Source of the DNA: Fibrobacter sp.
GTDB taxonomy: Bacteria; Fibrobacterota; Fibrobacteria; Fibrobacterales; Fibrobacteraceae
Assembly (NCBI GenBank): GCA_016285835.1
Contig: JAEERM010000016.1
Location: forward strand, 1 to 43,440
Reading direction: 5' to 3'
Length of the DNA stretch: 43,440 nt
Of this stretch, positions 15,876 through 23,968 are shown piece by piece. Made by a program: the position numbers and the translations under genes. Each line of letters opens with the position of its first letter. Position 1 is the first letter of the stretch. A model generated the notes under the pieces. The model was not told the DNA's origin and made no database searches. It saw only the letters and a list, made by a program, of their open reading frames with translations.

Positions 15876-16700
15876 ATGAAACCAATAACGGAATATAACG
15901 ATTATCGCTGCTGCATGCAGGATTTTTACGATGAACGTAAGAAGACGAGTTCATTTACATGGCGTGAATTTGCCCGTTTGGCGGGTTTCACTTCGCCAAC
16001 GTATTTAAAGCTGGTGTGCGAAGGTAAAAGTAGCCTTAGTGAACTTGGTATTGAAAGAGTGGCTGCTGCCATGAATTTGGGTGGCTTCGAATGTGCTTAT
16101 TTCCGCTATTTGGTGCGGTATAACCAGGCGAAGGACGACGAAACGAAAAAGAACGCCTTCGCCAGCATGAAGGATATCGCAAAAGCCAACAAGATTCGTG
16201 TGGTTGACGCAGACGCTTTCACTTATTTTGAATCTTGGAAAAATCCGGTTTTGCGCGAACTTGCGGCGATGATGCCGGGGGCCACTCCCGAGGCAGTTGC
16301 CGAAATGTGCTGGCAGCCAATTACTGCGGATGAGGTTCGTAAATCCTTGGACTTTATGGTGAGTGTCGGGATTTTGCAGCGCAAGTCCAAGAATGTTTAT
16401 GTGCAGACGGATAAGGGCTTGGTCGGAAATTCCGAAGTGATGCCTTTGGTGGTCCGCTCCATGCATCGTGAAATGGCTGGCTTTGCGCAGAAGGCCATTG
16501 ACGCATTTGATATCCAGGAACGTGATGTTTCCGGCGTGACCATGGGGATTGACCGCGATGCCTATGAACAGATTGTGCGGGAGTTGGACTCCTGCCGCAG
16601 AAAGATTGTGGCTATTGCCAACATGAGTAAGGAACCTTGTCAAGTTTATCGCTTGAACTTGCAGATGTTTCCATTGTCAAAGAATACACTAAATAAATAG
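15876..16700 (+). CDS. TIGR02147-family protein, probable transcription regulator
   Basis: From MKPITEYNDY the protein has 274 residues, typical of the TIGR02147 family, which is abundant in Fibrobacter and otherwise rare. The N-terminal FTWREFARLAGFTSPTYLKL reads like a helix-turn-helix. The middle (DAFTYFESWKNPVLRELA) and the winged-helix-like segment (ADEVRKSLDFMVSVGILQRK) are family features. DNA binding is widely assumed but not proven. The start at 15876 is preferred to an ATG at 15849 because GGAG sits six bases upstream. The lipoprotein gene follows after 10 bp, so they share a transcript. The palindrome over its promoter suggests autoregulation. Confidence 0.85.
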   Translation: MKPITEYNDYRCCMQDFYDERKKTSSFTWREFARLAGFTSPTYLKLVCEGKSSLSELGIERVAAAMNLGGFECAYFRYLVRYNQAKDDETKKNAFASMKDIAKANKIRVVDADAFTYFESWKNPVLRELAAMMPGATPEAVAEMCWQPITADEVRKSLDFMVSVGILQRKSKNVYVQTDKGLVGNSEVMPLVVRSMHREMAGFAQKAIDAFDIQERDVSGVTMGIDRDAYEQIVRELDSCRRKIVAIANMSKEPCQVYRLNLQMFPLSKNTLNK

Positions 16701-16710
16701 GAGGGATGAC

Positions 16711-18609
16711 ATGTCTAACTATATAAAAACAAATATTCTTTGCTTAGGCTTTTTAAGTGCCTTTGCATTGATTGCATGTTCGCATGATACAGCGGTATCT
16801 CAAAATTTCGGTACAACCGAAGAAAAGAATGCCTTTTGGGACGAATCGTCCAACCTTAAGGCGTGGAAAGTCATGGATGGTTCCGGAATTAAGCTGGAGG
16901 CAAACAAGAATTCCTTGGCTGGCCGAGTATTCCTCGAGAAATCTGGTGCAGATGGTTTAAGTCGTGCCGGTATCGTCTACGATGCGTCCAATGTGGATGG
17001 TTCTCCTGTCGATCTTTCTGAAAGCAGTGAGGGGCTGTGCGTTACTTACCGTTCTGACTTTGATGTGGAAATCCGACTGGATGACGGTGATTTCGCTAGT
17101 TCTTCTGTAGATCAAGATTTGCCTTATGCAGGTTTTGAAATGAAGAATAACGGGAATGGATCTCGTTGCGTATCTTGGGAAGATTTCAAGAAGAAAAATA
17201 GTGATTCTTTCAAGAAGAAAAATGGTGATTCTTCCAAGAAAGAAGATAGTGATTCGGATGGCGAAGCCTATGCCAAAAAGGTTCGCAGTGTACAAATCGT
17301 TTTTATCGGCGATCCGGGTTCATCGGGTGAATTTGACATTCAACGATTGAGCTCCTACGCACGCTGGGCAATGTGGTGGGCCAAGAGTGATGGCGACCAT
17401 GTAAATACTGGCTTTGACGAAGGCGATGAGGGAACATCCGGCGAGTGGACTCTTTTCGGGGATTCTGCTGAAGCTCACATTGAATTTAGTTATAAAAAGT
17501 TTAAACCCACGGATGGTGGTTATATTGGAAAAGTTATTTTCAATGAATCCAGCTCAAATCCCGATGTCGGCATGCAGTTCCTTGTGGCAGGGAAAACTAC
17601 TGGAAATGGGACGGATGTTATCCATTCGGCGGATGTATCGACAAAATGGAAGGGAATATGTCTAGAGTATGAATCTCAGATGGATGTTGAAATGCAACTT
17701 GTTCCCGAGAACGCCAATGAAGATGACATTCTCAAGTTGACCTTTGCCAAGAATGACGATGAGTCGGATAAGACTGTTAGCTCTTTTGACAATACAAAAA
17801 GAGCATCCCATATTGAAAATAGATGTTTCCAATTCGGGGATGTGCCCAATTCTGATCAGGTCTTGAAGAAATTGACAACGGTTCGCTTGAAATTTGTAAA
17901 GGAAAATAATTCTGGTACGAAATTTACCATTAGACGGCTTAGTTACCTGCTGCCGGAAAGACTTGCTGTAAAAGCCGTTGGCGAATACAGAGAAGTCGAA
18001 CCCACGGTGTCTTCTGACTATAAGTCTGGGAAAAGTTTCTTGTGGAGTGCCGCTGTTGATGGAGCCCATTTGAATCTAGGCATTTCAAATGCTCCCTCTG
18101 GAGCAATTTGGGCTAATTCTCCCGAGCAATCCGATAAATTCCATTATAATTTCCCCGATGATGTGGTGGCTGATGAAGATGGAAATTACATTCCGTCCTT
18201 GGTTAGCAAGTATCATGGCTTCGAAGGTTATATGAAGCATGTAGGATGGGATGAGTGTCTGGATATCGATTGTTCTGGGACGATAGGTTTTAATACTGTC
18301 AGCTCAAATTTGGAACCAGCTGACATCAGCGCGTGGGGTGGCTTCTGCATACATTATAATACTTATAATACAATTAAAATTATCATTGTTACAGATGTTT
18401 CAGCAAAGAAATACTGGTATGCCGATGTTAGTTATTCACATGACTTGGTGTGGGGTAAGGTCTCTTGGGATGCCTTCCAGAATATTGACGAAGACTCGGA
18501 TGAAGAAATCGAAGATGTTTTAGGAAGAGTGACTAAGATTCTGTTGCTTCCTTATGATGGGAAAAACTTCGTCGACAAGTTCGGTTCCTACGACCAGTGC
18601 GGTAATTAA
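16711..18609 (+). CDS. Large lipoprotein with about three repeated beta modules
   Basis: A 632-residue protein with a lipoprotein signal (LIAC, Cys23). Three modules of roughly 190 residues can be traced by a recurring Trp-or-Glu/Gly/Cys strand: SSEGLCVTYRSDFDVEIRL, STKWKGICLEYESQMDVEMQL and SAWGGFCIHYNTYNTIKI. Each is preceded by a Ser/Asp-rich stretch; in the first two modules a TIRRLSY or DIQRLSSY-like end follows. Module 3 closely resembles the single module of the divergent secreted protein. A Lys/Ser/Asp-rich insertion near residues 159-182 is a DNA tandem repeat. GAGGG before the ATG is a strong Shine-Dalgarno. Surface display and ligand or glycan binding are plausible. No enzymatic motif was seen. 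Confidence 0.8.
   Translation: MSNYIKTNILCLGFLSAFALIACSHDTAVSQNFGTTEEKNAFWDESSNLKAWKVMDGSGIKLEANKNSLAGRVFLEKSGADGLSRAGIVYDASNVDGSPVDLSESSEGLCVTYRSDFDVEIRLDDGDFASSSVDQDLPYAGFEMKNNGNGSRCVSWEDFKKKNSDSFKKKNGDSSKKEDSDSDGEAYAKKVRSVQIVFIGDPGSSGEFDIQRLSSYARWAMWWAKSDGDHVNTGFDEGDEGTSGEWTLFGDSAEAHIEFSYKKFKPTDGGYIGKVIFNESSSNPDVGMQFLVAGKTTGNGTDVIHSADVSTKWKGICLEYESQMDVEMQLVPENANEDDILKLTFAKNDDESDKTVSSFDNTKRASHIENRCFQFGDVPNSDQVLKKLTTVRLKFVKENNSGTKFTIRRLSYLLPERLAVKAVGEYREVEPTVSSDYKSGKSFLWSAAVDGAHLNLGISNAPSGAIWANSPEQSDKFHYNFPDDVVADEDGNYIPSLVSKYHGFEGYMKHVGWDECLDIDCSGTIGFNTVSSNLEPADISAWGGFCIHYNTYNTIKIIIVTDVSAKKYWYADVSYSHDLVWGKVSWDAFQNIDEDSDEEIEDVLGRVTKILLLPYDGKNFVDKFGSYDQCGN
17185..17256 (+). repeat. 24-bp tandem repeat, three in-frame copies
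   Basis: Copies at 17185-17208, 17209-17232 and 17233-17256 encode FKKKNSDS, FKKKNGDS and SKKEDSDS. The first two differ by one base; the third has diverged. It is a slippage-prone hydrophilic insertion inside module 1 of the lipoprotein. Confidence 0.85.
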
Positions 18610-18634
18610 ACAGATTTGGGGGTTGCTTTGAGGG

Positions 18635-18660
18635 AATAGCCGCGAGAAATCGCGGCTATT
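18635..18660 (+). terminator. Terminator hairpin after the modular lipoprotein
   Basis: A perfect 11-bp stem, AATAGCCGCGA/TCGCGGCTATT, with a GAAA tetraloop and a short T-run, 25 bp after the lipoprotein stop. It probably ends the TIGR02147-lipoprotein transcript. Confidence 0.8.
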
Positions 18661-18693
18661 TCTGTGTAATTCGGTGGATTAGGAACTTTTGGA

Positions 18694-18837
18694 TTACTTG
18701 TAATACACGCAGTTCGTGGTGCTAGAGCCGAAGCATTGCTTCTGCATGCCGTCGACGCTGCTCACGGCGGCGGGTTGGCCCACGTTTGAAACCATCTTGC
18801 CGCCGCTGAAGCTCGGCTTGAAGGCGATTTCGGAGGT
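18694..18837 (-). pseudogene. Orphan C-terminal fragment of an unidentified gene
   Basis: Between the terminator and the aldehyde dehydrogenase stop there is a 47-codon open stretch on the minus strand, closed by TGA upstream (18838-18840) and TAA downstream (18694-18696). It has no plausible start. Its residues (AFKPSFSGGKMVSNVGQP, then MQKQCFGSSTTNCVYYK) and GC-rich third positions look like real protein, with two Cys near the end as in exported Fibrobacter proteins, while flanking DNA is AT-rich and non-coding. I read it as the remnant of a deleted gene. The parent family is not recognised. Confidence 0.5.
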
Positions 18838-18933
18838 TCATAACGAACCAACGGACGGAATATTCTTTTTTACGCCCAATGTGAAGAATTTCACGGATTT
18901 TTGGTTAAATTTTAAGCGAAATGGGGAATTTCG

Positions 18934-20367
18934 TTACATTTTTTTGAAAATGCTGAGGATTTTTTGGATGGCAGCCTGGGCTTTCGACTTGCCATAAGGT
19001 GCATGGAAAAACTTGACCACGTCGACGGGGCACTGTTTCATGACGTTCCTTTCGTGGCTAAATGTCTTGAACCCGTAAAATCCGTGATAGTTCCCGATTC
19101 CGCTGTTGCCAACCCCTCCAAAGGGAACAGAAAGGTTCTCTATTTGGATGATGCAGTTGTTGACGCATGTGGAACCGGATGTCGTTTGTGCGATGACGGA
19201 ACGGATTGCCTTCGGGGATTTTCCGAAAACGTACAGGGCAAGCGGTTTGGGGTTGTCTTGGACGTAATGTATGGCATTTTCCAGGGAATCGTAGGCTAGG
19301 ATGGGCAGAACCGGGCCGAATATCTCACCAGACATCACCTTCATTTGGAGCGTTACGTCTTTGAGTACGGTGGGGGCCACGTAGCGTTCTCCGATGACGC
19401 ACTTGCCACCGATGGATATTGCAGCCCCTTTCTCGACAGCGTCGTAGATGAGCCCTTGGAGTTTTTCTGTTGAGGCCTTGTCGATGATTCTCGCAAAGTC
19501 GGCGCTGTTCTTGCGGTCTTCTTCTGTTTCGCCGTACATGGCCTTGATGCTTTGGGCGATTTCGCTTGCCAAGGATTCAACCTTGCTGCGGGCGCAGAGG
19601 ACATAGTCCGGGGCGATGCAGGTCTGCCCGGCGTTGATGAACTTGCCCCATGCGATTTTTTTTGCAGCATCTTTTATATCGGCATCGTCGAGGACAATGA
19701 CCGGGGATTTCCCGCCCAGTTCCAGCGTGAGACCGGCATGGACCTTTTGGCTCATTTCGCCGACATGGGCTCCGATTTTGGAACTGCCGGTAAAGAACAT
19801 GTGGTCGAAAGGGAGTTGCAGTAATGTATCGCCGATTGCCGAGCCGGAGGCTTCGATGACGGCGATTTCGTCTTTTTCGAACAGGGATTCAAAAAGCGAT
19901 GCGAGGAAGGCGCTGACGCATGGTGTCTTGTTACTCGGTTTTGCGATAATCACGTTGCCTGCAGCGATTGCCGATGCTATGGGGGAGACCAAAAGGAGCA
20001 ACGGGTAGTTCCACGGGGACATGATGAGCACGCGGCCTTTGGGCTCGAATCTTGAATAGCTGCGGGTTGTCGGTAAAATAAGTGTTCGTTTGGCGGGCCT
20101 GTCCTTCATCCATTTTTTGAGGTGGCCAATCGCGTAGTCAATTTCTTCTATAGCGGGGAGGAATTCTGTCGTCCAGGCTTCGAAACGGCTCTTGCGGAAG
20201 TCTTTCCAGACGGCGTCAAAAAATTCATTTTTGCGTTTTACAAGGGCTTTGCGGAGTTTCTTGAGCTTGGCAATACGTTCCGGAGCCGTAGTCGCAGCGA
20301 TAGACCAGCGTTTTCGGCCCTGGTCTTCAAAGATACGATTAATTTGTCTTAAATCGATAAACTGCAT
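18934..20367 (-). CDS. Aldehyde dehydrogenase, class 3 / fatty-aldehyde type
   Basis: A 477-residue NAD(P)-dependent aldehyde dehydrogenase that oxidises aldehydes to acids. MSPWNYPLLLL and IIAKPSNKTP form the nucleotide-binding part, FFTGSSKIGAHV the Rossmann turn, Glu216 (LELGGKSP) the general base and Cys250 (GQTCIAPDY) the catalytic thiol. EIFGPVLPI and PFGGVGNSGIGNYHG are typical of the ALDH3 group, which acts on medium and long-chain or aromatic aldehydes and often lacks the long N-terminus of other classes, as here. The C-terminal basic helix may touch the membrane. The upstream sequence is pyrimidine-rich with no Shine-Dalgarno. It diverges from the gamma-carbonic-anhydrase gene. Confidence 0.94.
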   Translation of the reverse strand: MQFIDLRQINRIFEDQGRKRWSIAATTAPERIAKLKKLRKALVKRKNEFFDAVWKDFRKSRFEAWTTEFLPAIEEIDYAIGHLKKWMKDRPAKRTLILPTTRSYSRFEPKGRVLIMSPWNYPLLLLVSPIASAIAAGNVIIAKPSNKTPCVSAFLASLFESLFEKDEIAVIEASGSAIGDTLLQLPFDHMFFTGSSKIGAHVGEMSQKVHAGLTLELGGKSPVIVLDDADIKDAAKKIAWGKFINAGQTCIAPDYVLCARSKVESLASEIAQSIKAMYGETEEDRKNSADFARIIDKASTEKLQGLIYDAVEKGAAISIGGKCVIGERYVAPTVLKDVTLQMKVMSGEIFGPVLPILAYDSLENAIHYVQDNPKPLALYVFGKSPKAIRSVIAQTTSGSTCVNNCIIQIENLSVPFGGVGNSGIGNYHGFYGFKTFSHERNVMKQCPVDVVKFFHAPYGKSKAQAAIQKILSIFKKM

Positions 20368-20515
20368 GGTTGTTGAGAGAGAGGAGGGTGGAGTAATAAC
20401 TAAACTAGAATTATTTCGGCTTTTCTCTGTGTTCCGAGATGCTTATTTAATTGTTACGGCCTGTTTTTGGGGGAAGTAGCTTATCGTATGCTGTTTTTTT
20501 ATGTACATTAGAAGC

Positions 20516-21031
20516 ATGGCTTCTTTAATCGAATACAAGGGAAAGGCTCCCAAGATTGGCGAGCGCGTTTTTATTGCCGAGGGTGCACGCCTTATCGGTG
20601 ATGTGGAAATCGGCGACGATTCTTCCGTGTTCTATAATGCAGTCCTCAGGGCCGACCTTGCCGAAATCCGCGTCGGGCAGAGGTCCAACATTCAGGACAA
20701 TGTGACTGTCCATCTCTCCACGGGGGTCGGTGTCCATATCGGCGACGACGTGATTGTCGGGCATAACGCGGTGTTGCATGCCTGCACCATCGAAAACCGC
20801 GTGCTTATTGGCATGGGGGCCATTGTGATGGACGGGGCGCACATCAAGTCCAACTGCATTGTCGGGGCTGGGGCGCTCGTTACGCAAGATAGGGAATTCC
20901 CGGAAGGTTCGCTCATTGTGGGCACTCCGGCGCATGTCGTGCGGAGCCTTACCGAAGACGAAATCCGCAAGGCGCAGGAAAACGCCCAGCATTACCTCCA
21001 AATCAAGGACGAATTGTTGAAAGGGGAATGA
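20516..21031 (+). CDS. Gamma-carbonic-anhydrase-like hexapeptide-repeat protein
   Basis: A 171-residue left-handed beta-helix protein from the ATG at 20516. Hexapeptide repeats run from AEGARLIGDVEIG to GAGALVTQD. Three His at the canonical zinc positions are visible (VTVHLSTG, IVGHNAV and LHACTI). Relatives include YrdA, PaaY and CaiE; carbonic anhydrase activity is shown for only some. An ATG five codons upstream (20501) is possible. TACATT ends six bases before ATG 20516, so a leaderless mRNA is possible. It opens the cell-envelope run, 32 bp before the lipid kinase gene. Confidence 0.9.
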   Translation: MASLIEYKGKAPKIGERVFIAEGARLIGDVEIGDDSSVFYNAVLRADLAEIRVGQRSNIQDNVTVHLSTGVGVHIGDDVIVGHNAVLHACTIENRVLIGMGAIVMDGAHIKSNCIVGAGALVTQDREFPEGSLIVGTPAHVVRSLTEDEIRKAQENAQHYLQIKDELLKGE

Positions 21032-21063
21032 TTTTTATATCTTTTGGGTAGAAAAGGTAGATT

Positions 21064-22026
21064 GTGTACAAGTTCTTTTTTCTCATCAATCCGATAAGCG
21101 GTGGCGGCCAGGGCAAGGTCATCTATAAGTTCCTCCCTGAAATTATGGAGTCCATGAACCATGCGGACTCCGAATGGAAGGCCGAATTCACCGACAAGGA
21201 TCGGATGGAAGAACAGACCCGTGAGGCTCTGGCCAGCACGGAAACCCTGATTGCTGTCGGCGGTGATGGAACCGTGTCGGCGGTCCTTTCCACGATGCTT
21301 TTGAGCGGCTATGCGAGCAAGGTGAAAATCGGCCTTATCCCGCTCGGGACCGGCAACGACCTTGCCCGCGTGTTGCACTTGTACAAGCCCTTTGTCGACC
21401 GCGGGCTCTTGTTCCTGGTCCGTAGGCTCCTCCTTGCGCGCCCACGCCCGTTCGACCTGTGGCAGGTGAACGGGAAACTCGCTATGGCGAATTATTTTTC
21501 GGGTGGCATCGATGCCCGTATCGCGCATGATTTCAACCAGGACCGCGCGACGGGGGTTATCGCCTCGAATTCGGTATTCTTGAATAAACTGCATTATGTG
21601 CGCCGCTTTTTTGCCGACCGCTCGTACCATCTCAAGGCGACTAAGGTGCGCTACGTAGACGAGAACGGCGCATCAAAGGTCGCAGATATTTCTGGTAACC
21701 GCACGGTCATCATCGGCAACATCCCGAGTTACGCGAGCGGTTGCAATCCGTTCTTTGGTTCCGACATGGCCGATGGCCTGCTCGATTTGGTATTTGTGCC
21801 CAACATGTTTAATTTCCTCTCTTCTATGGCTTTAGGTACTATTCCCGTTATTGGCTACTTGTTCAAGAAATTTGTTCTGAAATCGATCAAGGTGCAGTCT
21901 GTGCAGATTGACCTCGACTCCCAGGAATTCTTGCAACTCGACGGGGAAGACGTGAGTGGAAAGCTCGGTGACCAAGTCGTCATCAAGTTTGCAAGCCAAG
22001 TGCAGATGCTTTCGTTGGGGGCATGA
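21064..22026 (+). CDS. Diacylglycerol/sphingosine-kinase-family lipid kinase
   Basis: A 320-residue protein of the DAGK catalytic family. LINPISGGGQGK near residue 8, the nucleotide-binding GGDGT (66-70), and LIPLGTGNDLARVL are the hallmarks. The C-terminal part has the family's beta-sandwich and a late LDGEDVSG motif. Such enzymes phosphorylate diacylglycerol or related lipids at the membrane and recycle phospholipid by-products. It starts with GTG after AGGTAG. Its TGA overlaps the lpxD start (ATGATG), so they are translationally coupled. Substrate is inferred from family only. Confidence 0.9.
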   Translation: MYKFFFLINPISGGGQGKVIYKFLPEIMESMNHADSEWKAEFTDKDRMEEQTREALASTETLIAVGGDGTVSAVLSTMLLSGYASKVKIGLIPLGTGNDLARVLHLYKPFVDRGLLFLVRRLLLARPRPFDLWQVNGKLAMANYFSGGIDARIAHDFNQDRATGVIASNSVFLNKLHYVRRFFADRSYHLKATKVRYVDENGASKVADISGNRTVIIGNIPSYASGCNPFFGSDMADGLLDLVFVPNMFNFLSSMALGTIPVIGYLFKKFVLKSIKVQSVQIDLDSQEFLQLDGEDVSGKLGDQVVIKFASQVQMLSLGA

Positions 22027-23060
22027 TGCGCCCGGTTACGCTTGCAGAAGTACTTTCCTTTATTGATCATTTTGAAGGTTCGGGTTATGCGCAGATTGCG
22101 TCGGCCCAATCGCTTGATTTTACACTGACGGGCTTTGCCCCGATTGTTTCGGCCGGAGAGTACGACGTGTCGTTCTGGACGGGCGATTCCTCGGTGGAGA
22201 CGGGGCTTTTCGGGAATGCCGGTGGCGTTACGGCTGCGATGTTCGAATCGGTCCGTGCCGGGCTCCTCTTTGTGCCCAAGGCGTTTGCCGCCTCGGTAGA
22301 AGGCGGCGCCACAAAGGCTTTCCCGAATGTGAAGTTTGTCTGTGGGGTGGAAAATCCCTACCATGCGATGGTCCAGTTCTTGGAACATTTTGCCACTACT
22401 GGTTCCCAGAGCAAACCCCATATTCCAGCTTCGGCAAAGGTCCACCCGAGCGCCGTCGTCGAAGGTTGCCTAGGCGAGAATGTCGTTGTTGGGCCCGGTT
22501 GCGTCGTGATGGCTGACTCCGAGGTTGGAGACGGCAGCGTGCTCGAGGCGAACGTCACGATTTATTCGAATGTCAAGGTGGGCCGGGAATGCGTTTTCCA
22601 GGCGGGTTCTGTCGTGGGAAGCCGAGGCTACGGCTTTTACATGTATGCTGGCGAACGCCGGATGGTGCCTCACCTCGCGGGAGTCGTTATCGGCGACGGA
22701 TGTAGTTTTGGTGCCAACAGTGTCGTGGCGGCCGGTTTCATTACGCCGACAAAAATTGGGAACCATTGCCACTTTGATTCGTTTGTCCAGATTGCCCACA
22801 ACTGCTGCTTGGGCGACAACATCATGATGGCTTCGCAGTCGGGCCTCGCGGGCTCGGTCACTGTCGGGGACAATGTGGAACTCGCGGGCGGCGCGCAGTC
22901 TGCCGGGCACCTGACCATTGGCAGCGGGGCGAAGGTGGCCGCAAAAGCGGGCATCACCAAGAACATTCCCGAAAATGCCGTGTATGCCGGTTTCCCTGCC
23001 GAAGATATCGCCGTGTGGAGGCGTTCCGTGGTCCGCTTGCGACAGATGGGGAAGAAGTGA
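22023..23060 (+). CDS. lpxD: UDP-3-O-acylglucosamine N-acyltransferase LpxD
   Basis: LpxD adds the N-linked hydroxyacyl chain to the glucosamine of the lipid A precursor, using acyl-ACP. It has 345 residues, the usual length. An N-terminal uridine-binding domain (about 1-120) is followed by hexapeptide repeats (HPSAVVEGCLGENVVVG, VVIGDGCSFGANSVV). The catalytic His259 lies in QIAHNCCLG, and RGYGF precedes it as in other LpxD proteins. Two adjacent ATGs (22023 and 22026) overlap the previous stop. Its TGA overlaps the ATG of lpxC. The order lpxD-lpxC-fabZ is common in the FCB group. Confidence 0.96.
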   Translation: MMRPVTLAEVLSFIDHFEGSGYAQIASAQSLDFTLTGFAPIVSAGEYDVSFWTGDSSVETGLFGNAGGVTAAMFESVRAGLLFVPKAFAASVEGGATKAFPNVKFVCGVENPYHAMVQFLEHFATTGSQSKPHIPASAKVHPSAVVEGCLGENVVVGPGCVVMADSEVGDGSVLEANVTIYSNVKVGRECVFQAGSVVGSRGYGFYMYAGERRMVPHLAGVVIGDGCSFGANSVVAAGFITPTKIGNHCHFDSFVQIAHNCCLGDNIMMASQSGLAGSVTVGDNVELAGGAQSAGHLTIGSGAKVAAKAGITKNIPENAVYAGFPAEDIAVWRRSVVRLRQMGKK

Positions 23061-23968
23061 TGGGCAAGGGGCGTGCTGGCAACAATACTCGCGAGGTTAT
23101 TTTTACTTCGCCCTCGCTCAGCTACAAGTCTACTTCGGTGGAGGTGAAACTCCGCGATGCGAGCGTGACAAGCGCACCGAGCGTAAACTGGTCCGTGGGT
23201 GGGCATCCATTTTATAGCACTTCCGCGCATAAACTTTATGGCGATTTGCTCCATTCCGTGAGCCGGACAACGATTTATGAACTCGACGATGGCCTAGGCA
23301 GTGCGGGTAAGCTTCGCCTTTGTTCTCCGGAGCATCTTGCCCCTGTATTTTTGATGTGGCCGGATCGCATTTTCGACGTGAATCTCGTATCGGTGGACGA
23401 ACCGGAAGTACCGATGATGGACGGCAGTGCTTTGCCGTTCTTCAGTCGCTTGCGCCGTGAGGCGGGCGTTCCACACGAACTTTCTTTTTACGATGTGCCT
23501 TTGCGTGCCGAGTGGGATTTGTGCCGCCGTCCGGGCGAAGCCCCGACCGGGTGCGTGCGTGTTACGCCTTCGGAGGCGTTCGAGGTGGAATACGTCCTGG
23601 ATTCGGTTGGCTCGTCTGCGTCTGTCTCGATTTATTCTGCCGAGGATTTGTTCTCCGTGTTCATGGCGCGGACGTTCATCACGGAAAAAGATTACAGGGA
23701 GGCCCGCGAAGCGGGGCTCCTGGCCGGTGTCGATGAATCCTGTGGCCTTTTGCTGCCGGATGGCTCCGCAAATAAGAATTTGTACCGCGTAGACGAGGAA
23801 CCCGCAAGGCACAAGGTGCTCGATTTGTTGGGCGACCTTGCGTTCGTTTGCCCGTCGTTACCGAAAGTACGCATTGAAATTTTAAACGGGGGCCATGTGT
23901 CCCATCACCAAATAGTAAGGAGGTTGTTACCTTATGTCTCTCTTAGAATCCCTTCGCAAGTCAGATAA
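23060..23968 (+). CDS. lpxC: UDP-3-O-acyl-GlcNAc deacetylase LpxC
   Basis: LpxC is the zinc-dependent, committed step of lipid A synthesis. The 302-residue protein keeps the catalytic set: Glu91-His92 in SPEHLAPV, EVPMMDGSALPF, the Thr of ARTF (about 204), His251, Lys252 and Asp255 in RHKVLDLLGDL, and His279 in GGHVSHHQ. The first 60 residues are unusually divergent: the GVGLHSG-type opening of most LpxC proteins is replaced by SPSLSYKSTSVEV. The ATG at 23060 overlaps the lpxD stop and follows GGGGAAG. Its last 35 nt overlap fabZ in another frame. In many Bacteroidetes the two are one fused protein. Confidence 0.9.
   Translation: MGKGRAGNNTREVIFTSPSLSYKSTSVEVKLRDASVTSAPSVNWSVGGHPFYSTSAHKLYGDLLHSVSRTTIYELDDGLGSAGKLRLCSPEHLAPVFLMWPDRIFDVNLVSVDEPEVPMMDGSALPFFSRLRREAGVPHELSFYDVPLRAEWDLCRRPGEAPTGCVRVTPSEAFEVEYVLDSVGSSASVSIYSAEDLFSVFMARTFITEKDYREAREAGLLAGVDESCGLLLPDGSANKNLYRVDEEPARHKVLDLLGDLAFVCPSLPKVRIEILNGGHVSHHQIVRRLLPYVSLRIPSQVR

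Noticed and set aside
18716..18997. 93-codon plus-strand open frame near the aldehyde dehydrogenase
   Set aside because: It crosses the dehydrogenase 3' end and the minus-strand remnant, which has the better protein character.
23934..23968. lpxC-fabZ as a fusion broken by a sequencing frameshift
   Set aside because: fabZ has its own AAGGAGG and ATG and a normal N-terminus, so separate translation is the simpler reading; resequencing would settle it.
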